From: RAM1 sp050247515
GTDB taxonomy: Bacteria > Pseudomonadota > Gammaproteobacteria > Burkholderiales > Burkholderiaceae_C
DNA length: 64,000 nucleotides
Direction of reading: 5' to 3'
Assembly: GCA_050247515.1 (NCBI GenBank)
Contig: JBFWUB010000011.1
Location: 1 to 64,000, forward strand
The notes beneath the pieces are model-generated. The model did no database searches, had not been told where the DNA came from, and saw only the letters and a program-made list of their open reading frames with translations. Below, in pieces: positions 51,125 through 59,825 of the stretch; the first letter of the stretch is position 1; each line of letters opens with the position of its first letter. A program made the translations under genes and the position numbers.

Positions 51125-53410
51125 TCAAAGGTCAATCTTCAGTTCCGCCATCCAGGTGCGCTGCGGGTAGGGGTGGAAATTCCAGAACTGGTAGTTGTTC
51201 AGGTTGTCGATGCCCACGGCCGCGCTGACCTGCCTGGAGATCTGGTAACGCACCCGCACGTCGGTGGTGAAGTAGCGGCTCGAGCCCTGGTAGGCAAAGC
51301 CGTTCGGATCGGAGTTGTCCAGCGTGCCGAACTGCTTGCCGCTGTAGCGCGCGCCCAGCGTGTACGACCACTTGTCGTCTGGCCGGTAAGTGGCCACGGC
51401 GGTGGCGCGCCACTCGGGGATGCGGGGCTGCCACTTGCCCACGCTGGCCGGGAACTTGTCGTTCTTGGTGATCTTCGAGTCAGTCCAGGTCAGGCTGCTG
51501 CCCAGCTCCAGCCCGCGCAGGAACACGTTGGCCGCCTGGTACGACACCTCCAGCCCCTTGGTACGGATCCTGTCCACGTTCTGGATGTTGGTGACGTTGG
51601 GCGTGACCGTGACGTTGGTCTGCGAATACAGCGCGTCCTTGGTCTGTTCAAAGAAGGCCGTCAGACGAAGCAGCCCGTTGCCCAGGTCCCGCTCGGCCGT
51701 GAGCTCGGTCGTCCACGACTTTTCCGGCTTGAGGTTGGGGTCGTTGTTGATGAGCGTGCCTGCGCCGCTGATGCCACCCTGGTACAGCTCGCTCACCGTG
51801 GGCATGCGCACGGCCCGGCCGGTGGACGCCTTCAACACCCATTGGTCGCTGGCCTGGAACGCGATGGCGGCCTTGGGCGAGACAAAGTTTTCGCTGCGGT
51901 TCACATGGTTGACGGTAGTGGTGGCGTTGGCCGTCTGGCCGTTGGAGGCTGACCAGTTTTCCACCCGCGCGCCGAGCACGGCCTTCCATTTCGGGGCGAT
52001 CTTCCAGGTGTCCTGGGCCCACAGGCCCACCAGCTGTGCGTCACCCTTGAAGGCCTGGTTGCGCGCGCCGGCGCTGCCGTTGATCCAGTTGGTGGTGGCG
52101 TTTTCAATGCTGCGCAGCTTGTAGCTGTCGCGCTGGATGCCAAAGTCCACGATGTGGGCGCCCTGAATGCCCTGCGGCCGCCAGGTGCCCTTCAGCGCAA
52201 GGGTGTTCCAGCCGGTACCGGCCGAGTCCACGATGCGGCCCGCGCCGCCATTCAGGGCTGCCGGCAGCGCCGTGGTGGCGGCGCGCAGCGTGTCCTGGTG
52301 GTAGTCGTACAGGCTGGCGGCCAGCTCCCAGTCAAACACGCCCTTCGTGTTGCTCTTGACCGACAGGCCATGCATGAAATGCGTGAGGTCTTCGTTGGAC
52401 ACGTTGTAGTCGGTGGGCGTCAGCGCAAACGACCGGCCGTTGATGTTGACGGTGCCGCTGTACACGGCGTTGCCCGCCGCATCACGCAGGTAGCTGGCCG
52501 GGCGCCCCTCGGAGGTGTTGTGCCACCAGCCAAAGGTGTAGGCCGCGCGCAGCGTGGGCGTGATGTCATACGCCAGCTTGGCCTTGATGTGGTCTTGCGT
52601 GGTGGCGTACTGCGTGGCGGAGCCGAGCAGGTACCAGTCCTGGTTGCTGCGGTTCTTGCCCGGCACGGCGCCCGTCACCGGTGTGCCGGCGGCACCCACC
52701 GTGCCGGCGGACACCAGCCGGGTCGGAAAGGTCAGCGGCTGGCCTTCGCTGTCATTGCGGCTGAAGTTGGCAAACCAGGACCAGTCTCCCTGCTTGTTGC
52801 CCACCGAGGCGCTGGCCTGCTTGCCGGTGTAGCGCTCGTTCGTGCCATACAGGTCAAACGGCTGGTGGGCGATGCCCACCTTGCCATGGGCTTCAAACTT
52901 CGTGGGCATGCGCGTCACATAGTCCACCACCGCACCCACCGAGTTGCCGGCGTAGGCGGCGGAAAACGGGCCGTAGAGCACGTCCACGCGTTCAATCTCT
53001 TCGGGCGTCACCAGCATCCAGCGCGGCGCGTTGGTGGGGCCGTTGCCCAGGTAGTTGCTCAGCAGGATGCCGTCGGCAAACACCATGGAGCGCGCCGGAT
53101 TGCCCGTGCCGGACGCGCGGGTGGACAGCACGGCATGGTTGTAGTCGCCGATGTAGCGCTTGCGCACCAGCAGGCTGGGCAGGTATTTGAGCGCGTCTTC
53201 ACTGTCGGTGGCATTGATCGAATGCTCGATCTGCTCGCGCGTGACGCCCTCGATCGTGGTGGGAATCTGCGTGGGCAGCGAGGTCGGCTGGCCGCTGGTG
53301 ATGGTCACCACACCCAGCTCGCGGCTGGGTGAATCGGCGGTCTGGGCGAATGCAAACGGGCTGAAAGGGAACGCCATGGCCACGGCCAGGGCAATGCGGT
53401 TCTTGCGCAA
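51125..53410 (-). CDS. TonB-dependent outer-membrane receptor, probably for copper
   Basis: A 761-residue receptor. TTG at 53410 is the likely start: AGGAG lies seven bases ahead and the product opens with a clean signal peptide (RKNRIALAVAMAFPFSPFAFA). The GTG at 53446 has no ribosome site and would put twelve residues before the signal. A TonB box-like ELGVVTITS, a plug domain (about 40-160, EEIERVDVLYGPFSAAYAGNSVGAVVDYVT) and a 22-strand barrel ending in aromatic WMAELKIDL follow. No siderophore genes are nearby. The YcnI-like and PCuAC genes downstream point to copper, as in OprC/NosA-type receptors. Confidence 0.88.
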   Translation of the reverse strand: MRKNRIALAVAMAFPFSPFAFAQTADSPSRELGVVTITSGQPTSLPTQIPTTIEGVTREQIEHSINATDSEDALKYLPSLLVRKRYIGDYNHAVLSTRASGTGNPARSMVFADGILLSNYLGNGPTNAPRWMLVTPEEIERVDVLYGPFSAAYAGNSVGAVVDYVTRMPTKFEAHGKVGIAHQPFDLYGTNERYTGKQASASVGNKQGDWSWFANFSRNDSEGQPLTFPTRLVSAGTVGAAGTPVTGAVPGKNRSNQDWYLLGSATQYATTQDHIKAKLAYDITPTLRAAYTFGWWHNTSEGRPASYLRDAAGNAVYSGTVNINGRSFALTPTDYNVSNEDLTHFMHGLSVKSNTKGVFDWELAASLYDYHQDTLRAATTALPAALNGGAGRIVDSAGTGWNTLALKGTWRPQGIQGAHIVDFGIQRDSYKLRSIENATTNWINGSAGARNQAFKGDAQLVGLWAQDTWKIAPKWKAVLGARVENWSASNGQTANATTTVNHVNRSENFVSPKAAIAFQASDQWVLKASTGRAVRMPTVSELYQGGISGAGTLINNDPNLKPEKSWTTELTAERDLGNGLLRLTAFFEQTKDALYSQTNVTVTPNVTNIQNVDRIRTKGLEVSYQAANVFLRGLELGSSLTWTDSKITKNDKFPASVGKWQPRIPEWRATAVATYRPDDKWSYTLGARYSGKQFGTLDNSDPNGFAYQGSSRYFTTDVRVRYQISRQVSAAVGIDNLNNYQFWNFHPYPQRTWMAELKIDL

Positions 53411-53486
53411 GGGGAAACTCCTGAAAAAAAAGCACACACAAGGCACCCGCCCCGGCTTGCCGGGTCAGGCACTGTTCAGTGGGGTT

Positions 53487-53843
53487 TCAGGAGAAGGCTG
53501 GCGGCCCGCGCGCGGGCAGCGGCGCGGCCGTGAGCCACGCGATGTGGGCGGCGGCGATGGGCCGCAGCACGTAGGACAGGGGTTGCACCGGCTGCGCCGT
53601 GGTGCGTGCCGCCGGCGGCGGCGAGCCGGTGGCGGCGCACAGCGGGCAGTCCAGCATGTGGCGCGACTGCTCTTTCACGCCGTCATCGGTCTTGACCATG
53701 ACCTTGATCGCGCCCGAGCCCGAGCAGATCAGCTCCATGGCCTGCGGGTTGACCAGGGGCGAAGCCACCGCCACGCCCAGCGACAGCACAAACCACACCA
53801 GCACCAGGCGGGCAAGGGTGTGGGCGGAGCGAAGAGCGTGCAT
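53487..53843 (-). CDS. DUF2946 family exported protein
   Basis: A 118-residue protein with an N-terminal hydrophobic signal or anchor (about 10-28) and the DUF2946 pattern: a cysteine in MELICSGSGAIKVM, then MLDCPLCAATG, leaving three cysteines in a periplasmic segment. A second hydrophobic stretch lies near residues 90-105. Genes of this family are regularly found next to copper-transport and TonB-receptor genes, as here (76 bases upstream of the receptor). It may bind copper; the role is unproven. Confidence 0.8.
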   Translation of the reverse strand: MHALRSAHTLARLVLVWFVLSLGVAVASPLVNPQAMELICSGSGAIKVMVKTDDGVKEQSRHMLDCPLCAATGSPPPAARTTAQPVQPLSYVLRPIAAAHIAWLTAAPLPARGPPAFS

Positions 53844-53929
53844 GAGGCTCGATTATCGCAGCAGGTATGTTGGGTGCATGAAACGCTCGGACCTGCGCTT
53901 CCTCTGGAAAAGGCGTGTGGGGTACTCTG

Positions 53930-53982
53930 CTCCGCGAATGTCCTCCGAACCGGCGAAGCCAGTTCGGAGGACATTCGCGGAG
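53930..53982. repeat. 21-bp perfect palindrome with 11-base loop
   Basis: Arms at 53930-53950 and 53962-53982 are perfect complements (CTCCGCGAATGTCCTCCGAA and one further base). There is no T-tract on either side, so a simple terminator is unlikely. It lies between the 3' end of the enoyl-CoA hydratase gene and the upstream side of the DUF2946 gene, both read leftward. It may be a dispersed REP-like element or an RNA stabiliser. Confidence 0.8.
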
Positions 53983-54026
53983 CCGGGCACCGTCAGCGCC
54001 AACCCGCGGACCCAAAAGCAAAAGCG

Positions 54027-54833
54027 TTAAAACTTCGGCGCGCGCCGCTCGCGCAGGCTGGCCACGCCTTCATGCACATCCGGCCCGCCAAAGCCCATGA
54101 ATTCCAGCGCCAGCGAGGTGTCAAACGCCGGGCCGGCCTGGCGCAGCCAGTTGTTCAGGCTGTACTTGGTCCAGCGGATGGCGGTCTGGCTGCCTGACGC
54201 CAGCTTGTCGGCAACCTCATAGGCTTTGTCCAGCAACTGCCCGTCTTCGACCGCCAGCGACACCAGGCCAATGCGCTCGGCCTCCTCGCCGCTGACCGGC
54301 TCGCACAGCATCAGGTAGTACTTGGCCTTGGCCATGCCGCACAAGAGCGGCCAGACGATCGCCGCATGGTCGCCGGCGGCCACGCCCAGACGGGTGTGCC
54401 CGTCCACGATCTTCGCGCTCTTCGCGGCGATGGAGATGTCGGCCAGCAGCCCCGCCACCAGCCCCGCGCCCACCGCCGGGCCGTGCATGGCACTGACAAT
54501 GGGCTTGTCGCAGTTGATGACGTTGTAGACCAGGTCGCGCGCTTCCTTCCACACGCGGGTGCGCACGGCAAAGTCGCTGGCCATGTCCTGCACCAGAGCC
54601 AGGTCGCCGCCGCCCGAGAAGCCCAGGCCGTCGCCGCGCAGCACGGCGCAGCGCACTGAATCATCCGCGCTCACGTCGCGCCAGATCTCGCACAGCTCCC
54701 AGTGGCCGTCGTGGCCGGCGGTGGGCAGCTTGCCGTTGCCGCCGGGGCCATCGGCTTTCATCTGGATGTCCAGCACCGAGTCATCGGGGCCGCGGCGCGT
54801 GAGATTGAAGGTCTTGTAGCGTGAATAGTCCAT
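54027..54833 (-). CDS. Enoyl-CoA hydratase/isomerase family protein
   Basis: A 268-residue crotonase-fold protein from ATG at 54833, preceded by GGAGA; the longer frame runs through non-coding DNA. The oxyanion-hole segments LRGDGLGFSGGGDLALV and MHGPAVGAGLVAGLLADI are present. An aspartate or glutamate pair typical of hydratases is not clearly placed, so the exact reaction (hydration or isomerisation) is open. No other beta-oxidation gene is adjacent. It may act in the breakdown of an aromatic or branched acyl-CoA. Confidence 0.85.
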   Translation of the reverse strand: MDYSRYKTFNLTRRGPDDSVLDIQMKADGPGGNGKLPTAGHDGHWELCEIWRDVSADDSVRCAVLRGDGLGFSGGGDLALVQDMASDFAVRTRVWKEARDLVYNVINCDKPIVSAMHGPAVGAGLVAGLLADISIAAKSAKIVDGHTRLGVAAGDHAAIVWPLLCGMAKAKYYLMLCEPVSGEEAERIGLVSLAVEDGQLLDKAYEVADKLASGSQTAIRWTKYSLNNWLRQAGPAFDTSLALEFMGFGGPDVHEGVASLRERRAPKF

Positions 54834-54958
54834 GGGGTTGTCTCCGGCAGGGTGTTTGTCTCTGACTCTGATTGTCCACGGCGCGCAGTTGACGCTCATC
54901 AAACCTGCCGGCGCCATTCGCACGCATGATGGTCCGAACCCAAATGAAGGAAACATCC

Positions 54959-55333
54959 ATGTCCACTTTTCACGCCGTTGTCTGGCTCGACAGCTCCGAA
55001 GCCCATGTGCTGATGTTCGACCGCGAACATGTGCAAGCCCAGCGCATCAAATCACGCAGCCACCACAAGCACCAGGGCAAGGACAGTGCCGACCCCAACT
55101 ACTTCCCCGGCATTGCCGCCGCGCTGGCCGGCACGCATGAGGTGCTGCTGGTCGGCCCCGGCAGCACACGCACCGAATTCCTCACCTGGTGCACCAGCCA
55201 CCTGCCGCTGGTGGCCAATGTCGTTGTGGACAACGTGCCTGCAGACCACCCGAGCGACGCCCAGCTGGTGGCCATGGCGCGCCAGTATTTCAAGCGCCAC
55301 GACAACATGGCGGCGGACCCCAGCCTGGCCTGA
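54959..55333 (+). CDS. eRF1-like small protein (translational machinery/host-attachment family)
   Basis: A 124-residue cytoplasmic protein. The sequence FHAVVWLDSSEAHVLMF, an HHKHQGKDS stretch and THEVLLVGPGSTRTEFLTW with a final DHPSDAQLVAMARQYFKRHD fit the small bacterial proteins related to the eRF1/Pelota middle domain, which are often called 'translational machinery protein'. A role in ribosome rescue or stress has been proposed for such folds but is not shown for this one. ATG at 54959 follows AAGGA. The histidine-rich loop at about residues 34-40 is notable. Confidence 0.7.
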   Translation: MSTFHAVVWLDSSEAHVLMFDREHVQAQRIKSRSHHKHQGKDSADPNYFPGIAAALAGTHEVLLVGPGSTRTEFLTWCTSHLPLVANVVVDNVPADHPSDAQLVAMARQYFKRHDNMAADPSLA

Positions 55334-55365
55334 ACGCGGGCAGCGTCGCTGCTATCCTCGCACGG

Positions 55366-55779
55366 ATGCGATCGCTGTTTCACTTTGCCTTCAACGTCAC
55401 CGACCTTGATGAGGCGCGCCGCTTCTATGGCGGCGTGCTGGGCTGCCGCGAAGGCCGCAGCACCAACACCTGGGTGGACTTTGATTTTTACGACCACCAG
55501 ATCTCGCTGCATCTGGGCACCCCGTTCAAGACCGAGCGCACCGGTCATGTGGGCAATGTGCTGGTGCCCATGCCGCATTTCGGCCTGGTGCTCACGCTGC
55601 CTGACTGGCAGGCCATGGCCCGGCGGCTGACCGACGCGGGCACCGAATTCGTGCTGCACCCCCAGGTGCGCTACCAGGGCGAGCCCGGCGAGCAATGGAC
55701 GATGTTCTTTTGCGACCCGTTCGGCAACCCGCTTGAAATCAAGGGCTTTGCGTCACTGGACGGGCTGTACGCCACCTGA
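55366..55779 (+). CDS. VOC-family (glyoxalase/dioxygenase fold) protein
   Basis: A 137-residue protein with two beta-alpha-beta-beta-beta modules. The motifs HFAFNVTDLDEARRFYGGVLGC at the start and MFFCDPFGNPLEIKGF at the end mark the vicinal-oxygen-chelate superfamily. Candidate metal ligands are H6, a central histidine in ISLHLG and the glutamate of LEIKG. The substrate cannot be deduced. It lies 33 bases after the eRF1-like gene and may share its transcript. Confidence 0.85.
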   Translation: MRSLFHFAFNVTDLDEARRFYGGVLGCREGRSTNTWVDFDFYDHQISLHLGTPFKTERTGHVGNVLVPMPHFGLVLTLPDWQAMARRLTDAGTEFVLHPQVRYQGEPGEQWTMFFCDPFGNPLEIKGFASLDGLYAT

Positions 55780-55790
55780 TCCCGTGACGG

Positions 55791-55808
55791 TGTAGGCGCT
55801 TTCCTACA
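55791..55808. promoter_or_regulatory. Short palindrome upstream of otsB
   Basis: TGTAGG-N6-CCTACA in the 87-base gap between the VOC gene and otsB. It could be an operator for the trehalose operon or a small hairpin ending the upstream transcript; no T-tract follows, which favours the first. Confidence 0.35.
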
Positions 55809-55866
55809 GCCGGCAACGGCACAGAAGCCTTGTGATGGCCGCCCGGGCTGGGGTAAGGTAGGGCCG

Positions 55867-56631
55867 ATGGATGTTGCCGACCTGCTTTGCCCGTCTTGTG
55901 CCCTGTTTCTCGACTTTGACGGGACGCTGGTCGACCTGGCGGACAAGCCCGAAGACGTGGTCGTTCCGCCCACCCTGATCGACACGCTGCGCGGGCTGCA
56001 TGCCTACCTGGGTGGCGCGGTGGCCGTGATTTCGGGCCGCCCCATGGAACAGCTGGACGAATTTCTGGCGCCCCTGCGCCTGCCCATGGCGGGCGTGCAC
56101 GGTGCCGAGCGCCGTGCGGGCGACGGCACACTGAGCCTGCAGACCACCTATGCACTGGACGAGGTACAGCACGCCGCCCAGGCGCTGCTTGAACAGCACC
56201 CGGCCCTGCGCATGGAACTCAAGCGCGGCTCGCTGGCGCTTCACTACCGCCAGGCGCCCGAACTGGCAGAGCTGTGCGTGAGGACGATGCGCACTGCGGT
56301 CGAAGCGTCCCCAGGCCTGACGCTGATGCGCGGCAAGATGGTGGTGGAGGCCAAGCCCGGCGGCGCCAGCAAGGGCCTGGCGATTGACGCCTTCATGCAC
56401 GAAGAGCCCTTTGCTGGCCGCCAGCCCGTATTCATGGGCGACGACTTCACCGACGAAGTGGGCTTTACCGTGGTGCAGCGCAGGGGCGGCATGGGCGTCA
56501 AGGTGGGCGGGGGTCCAAGCGCCGCCTGGCACCGCGTGGAAAGCCCCGCGGTGCTGCGCGACGAACTGGCGCAAGCCATTGCACTGAAACACAAGGGAAG
56601 GCCAGGCACATGGACGGACATCAAGCAATGA
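55867..56631 (+). CDS. otsB: Trehalose-6-phosphate phosphatase
   Basis: A 254-residue HAD-superfamily phosphatase releasing trehalose from trehalose-6-phosphate. Motif I LFLDFDGTLVDLADKP contains the nucleophile and acid/base aspartates, AVISGRPMEQL is the usual second block, and GDDFTDEVGF closes the metal site. The length is that of the family. It is first in the three-gene set otsB-GH15-otsA; its stop overlaps the next start (ATGA). Confidence 0.95.
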   Translation: MDVADLLCPSCALFLDFDGTLVDLADKPEDVVVPPTLIDTLRGLHAYLGGAVAVISGRPMEQLDEFLAPLRLPMAGVHGAERRAGDGTLSLQTTYALDEVQHAAQALLEQHPALRMELKRGSLALHYRQAPELAELCVRTMRTAVEASPGLTLMRGKMVVEAKPGGASKGLAIDAFMHEEPFAGRQPVFMGDDFTDEVGFTVVQRRGGMGVKVGGGPSAAWHRVESPAVLRDELAQAIALKHKGRPGTWTDIKQ

Positions 56632-58409
56632 AAAACAGCCTCAACCTGGGAATGATCGGCAACTGCGCCTACAGCGCGCTGATCGACCCCCAGGCACGCA
56701 TGGTGTGGTGCTGCCTGCCGCGCTTTGACGGCGACCCGGTGTTCAATGCGCTGCTGGACGAAGGCCCCACGGGCAGTGTCTGGGCATTCGAAATCGAAAA
56801 CTTTGCCCGCAGCGAACAGCGCTACGAGCCCAACACCGCCATCCTGAAGACCCGCCTTTTCGATACCGACGGCCACGGCGTGGAGGTGGTGGATTTCGCG
56901 CCGCGGTTTTTCAGCCACGCGCGCATGTTCCGTCCGTTGACCCTGGTGCGCCGCGTCAAGGTGCTGTCCGGCACGCCGCGCCTGCGTGTGAAGCTGCGCC
57001 CCCGTTTTGACTGGGGCCGCCAGGTGCCCACGGTGACGCAGGGCGGCCACCACGTGCGCTTTGTGGGCGCGGGCACGACGCTGCGCCTGACCAGCGACGC
57101 GCCACTGAACTACGTGCTGGACGGCACGTACTTTGTGGCGGACCGGCAGATGAACTTCATCCTGGGGCCGGACGAAACCCTGACGGGCGGCATTGAGGAC
57201 ACGGCCCATCTGTTCGAGAAGGAAACCGCCAGCTACTGGCACATCTGGACGCGGCGCCTGGCGATCCCGCTGGAGTGGCAGGACGCGGTGATCCGCGCGG
57301 CCATCACGCTCAAGCTGTCGCTTTTCGAGGACACCGGTGCCATCGTGGCGGCCATGACCACCAGCATCCCCGAGGCGCCCGGCAGCGGACGCAACTGGGA
57401 CTACCGCTACTGCTGGCTGCGCGATGCGTTCTTTGTGGTGCGCGCGCTCAACAGCCTGTCGGAGGTGGGCACCATGGAAGACTACCTGCGCTGGCTGACC
57501 AACGTGGTGGTGCGCTCGCGCGGCGCGCACATCCAGCCGCTGTACGGCATCGGGCAGGAAGAACAATTGCCCGAGGCCATCCTGGGCCATCTGCCGGGCT
57601 ACCGCGGCATGGGGCCGGTGCGCGTGGGCAACCAGGCACAGGAGCATTTCCAGCACGACGTGTACGGCAACATCGTGCTGGGCGCGGCCCAGGCCTTTCA
57701 TGACCAGCGGCTGTTCCGCCGCGCGGGCGCGGCCGAATTTGAACACCTGCAGGCCGTGGGCGAGCAGGCATTTCGGGTGTATGACCAGCCCGACGCCGGC
57801 ATGTGGGAGCTGCGCACGCGCGCGCGGGTGCACACCTCGTCCGCGCTCATGAGCTGGGCCGCCTGTGACCGGTTGTCCAAAGTTGCGGCGGCGCTGCACC
57901 TGCCCGAGCGCATCCGCTACTGGCGCGAGCGCGCCGATGTGATCCGCGAGCGCATCCTTCGCGAGGCCTGGAGCGACGAGCGCCAGGCCTTTGCCGAAAG
58001 CTTCGGCGGGCGCGACCTGGACGCCAGCGCGCTGCTGATGGCCGAGGTGGGCTTCATCGACCCGCACGACGCGCGCTTCCTGGCCACGGTGGACGCGCTG
58101 GAAAAGTCGCTGTGCGACGGGCCGTACATGCGCCGCTATGAGGCGCCGGACGACTTCGGCAAGCCCGAGACGGCGTTCAACATCTGCACCTTCTGGCGCA
58201 TCGACGCGCTGGCGCGCATCGGCCGCAAGGCGCAGGCGCGCGAGATCTTCGAGACCATGCTGGCCGCACGCAACCCACTGGGGCTGCTGTCGGAAGACAC
58301 GCACCCAGCCACCGGCGAGATGTGGGGCAACTTCCCGCAGACGTATTCGATGGTTGGCATCATCAACGCGGCCGTTCGCCTGTCGGCGCCGTGGGACAGC
58401 GTCATATGA
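56628..58409 (+). CDS. Glycoside hydrolase family 15 (glucoamylase/trehalase-like)
   Basis: A 593-residue cytoplasmic enzyme. The N-terminal beta-sandwich (about 1-230) is followed by an alpha/alpha barrel with the GH15 marks RNWDYRYCWLRDAFF (about 255-270), a catalytic glutamate in AGMWELR (about 390) and the second in GEMWGNFPQTYSM (about 563). Actinobacterial relatives of this layout are trehalases, and the position between otsB and otsA suits trehalose as substrate. ATG at 56628 overlaps otsB by four bases; an ATG six codons upstream is possible. Sharing one operon with synthesis implies tight turnover of trehalose. Confidence 0.88.
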   Translation: MKNSLNLGMIGNCAYSALIDPQARMVWCCLPRFDGDPVFNALLDEGPTGSVWAFEIENFARSEQRYEPNTAILKTRLFDTDGHGVEVVDFAPRFFSHARMFRPLTLVRRVKVLSGTPRLRVKLRPRFDWGRQVPTVTQGGHHVRFVGAGTTLRLTSDAPLNYVLDGTYFVADRQMNFILGPDETLTGGIEDTAHLFEKETASYWHIWTRRLAIPLEWQDAVIRAAITLKLSLFEDTGAIVAAMTTSIPEAPGSGRNWDYRYCWLRDAFFVVRALNSLSEVGTMEDYLRWLTNVVVRSRGAHIQPLYGIGQEEQLPEAILGHLPGYRGMGPVRVGNQAQEHFQHDVYGNIVLGAAQAFHDQRLFRRAGAAEFEHLQAVGEQAFRVYDQPDAGMWELRTRARVHTSSALMSWAACDRLSKVAAALHLPERIRYWRERADVIRERILREAWSDERQAFAESFGGRDLDASALLMAEVGFIDPHDARFLATVDALEKSLCDGPYMRRYEAPDDFGKPETAFNICTFWRIDALARIGRKAQAREIFETMLAARNPLGLLSEDTHPATGEMWGNFPQTYSMVGIINAAVRLSAPWDSVI

Positions 58410-59824
58410 CCAGGCTGGTCGTCGTCTCCAACCGCGTGGCCGACCCGCGCAAGACCGCCGCCGGCGGCCTGGCCGTGGCGCTGGCCGAGGTGCTGAACAA
58501 GTCCGGCGGCCTGTGGTTTGGCTGGAGCGGCAAGATCATTGAGACCGCCGAAGGCAGCGCCCCGGGCGAGGGCGAGCTGCACCGCCAGCAGGCCGGCCCG
58601 GTGACGCTGGCCACCGTGGACCTGAGCCGCGAAGACCATGACGCCTATTACCTGGGCTATTCCAACGGGGTGTTGTGGCCGGTGTTTCACTACCGGCTGG
58701 ACCTGGCCAACTTTGACGCAGGCTTCATCGCGGGCTACCGGCGCGTGAACCAGCTGTTTGCGCGGCGGCTGATGCCGCTGCTCAAGCCCGATGACGTGAT
58801 CTGGATCCACGACTACCACCTGATCCCGCTGGCGGCCGAGCTGCGCGCCATGGGTTGCCGCCACCGCATCGGCTTCTTCCTGCACATTCCGCTGCCGCCG
58901 CCGCTGATCCTGGCGGCCATACCGGCGCACGACTGGCTCATGCGCGCGCTGTTTGCGTATGACCTGGTGGGCTTCCAGAGCGAAGCCGATCTCACGCACT
59001 TCACGCGCTACATCCAGGCCGAAGCGCATGCCGAGGACCTCGGCCAGGGCTGCTGGCGTGCCTTCAGCCGCACGCTGACGGCGGGCGCATTTCCCATCGG
59101 CATTGACGTGGAGGAATTTGCCGGCCTGACCGCAGCGCCCGAGGGGCGCGACATGTACGAGCGAATGTGCGACGAGTATTCACGCCGCAAGCTGCTGGTG
59201 GGCGTGGACCGGCTGGACTATTCCAAGGGTCTGCCCCAGCGCCTGCGCACGTTCCGCGAGCTGCTGCAACGCTACCCAGAGAACAACAACAGCGCCACGT
59301 TGATCCAGATCGCGTCGCCCAGCCGCGAGATGGTCAACGCCTATGGTGACATCCTGCGCGAGCTGGAAAGCCTGTGCGGTTCGATCAACGGCGATTTTGG
59401 CGAGCTGGACTGGATGCCGGTGCGCTACATGCACCGCACGGTGGCGCGCAAGAAGCTGCCCGGCCTGTACCGCGCGGGGCGGGTGGCGCTGGTCACGCCG
59501 CTGCGCGACGGCATGAACCTGGTGGCCAAGGAATTCGTGGTGGCGCAGGACCCGGCCGACCCCGGCGTGCTGGTGCTGTCGCGCTTTGCCGGCGCGGCCG
59601 AACAGCTCAAGGAAGCTCTGCTGGTCAACCCCTACGACACCGAGGCCACGGCCAACGCCATCCAGCTGGCGCTGCAGATGCCACTGGACGAGCGGCGCAA
59701 CCGCCACCAGGCGCTGATGGCCACCATCCGCCGCCACGACGTGCACTGGTGGTGCTCGGAGTTCCTGGACACGCTGGCCGAAACACAGGCGCGCGAAAGC
59801 GGCACACCGTGGCTGCGGCTGTAG
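58406..59824 (+). CDS. otsA: Trehalose-6-phosphate synthase
   Basis: A 472-residue GT20 enzyme joining glucose from UDP-glucose to glucose-6-phosphate. Seen are the N-terminal VVVSNRVADPRKTAAGGLAV loop, WIHDYHLIPLAAELR, VDRLDYSKGLPQRL (sugar and nucleotide contacts near residue 270) and the C-terminal RDGMNLVAKEFVVAQ. ATG at 58406 overlaps the GH15 stop by four bases (ATGA). The UDP- or GDP-glucose preference cannot be read with confidence. Trehalose would protect against osmotic or drying stress. Confidence 0.96.
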   Translation: MTRLVVVSNRVADPRKTAAGGLAVALAEVLNKSGGLWFGWSGKIIETAEGSAPGEGELHRQQAGPVTLATVDLSREDHDAYYLGYSNGVLWPVFHYRLDLANFDAGFIAGYRRVNQLFARRLMPLLKPDDVIWIHDYHLIPLAAELRAMGCRHRIGFFLHIPLPPPLILAAIPAHDWLMRALFAYDLVGFQSEADLTHFTRYIQAEAHAEDLGQGCWRAFSRTLTAGAFPIGIDVEEFAGLTAAPEGRDMYERMCDEYSRRKLLVGVDRLDYSKGLPQRLRTFRELLQRYPENNNSATLIQIASPSREMVNAYGDILRELESLCGSINGDFGELDWMPVRYMHRTVARKKLPGLYRAGRVALVTPLRDGMNLVAKEFVVAQDPADPGVLVLSRFAGAAEQLKEALLVNPYDTEATANAIQLALQMPLDERRNRHQALMATIRRHDVHWWCSEFLDTLAETQARESGTPWLRL

Positions 59825-59825
59825 C

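Noticed and set aside
52154..53332. 392-codon plus-strand frame opposite the TonB receptor
   Set aside because: Antisense to an intact receptor with plug and barrel motifs; no domain of its own.
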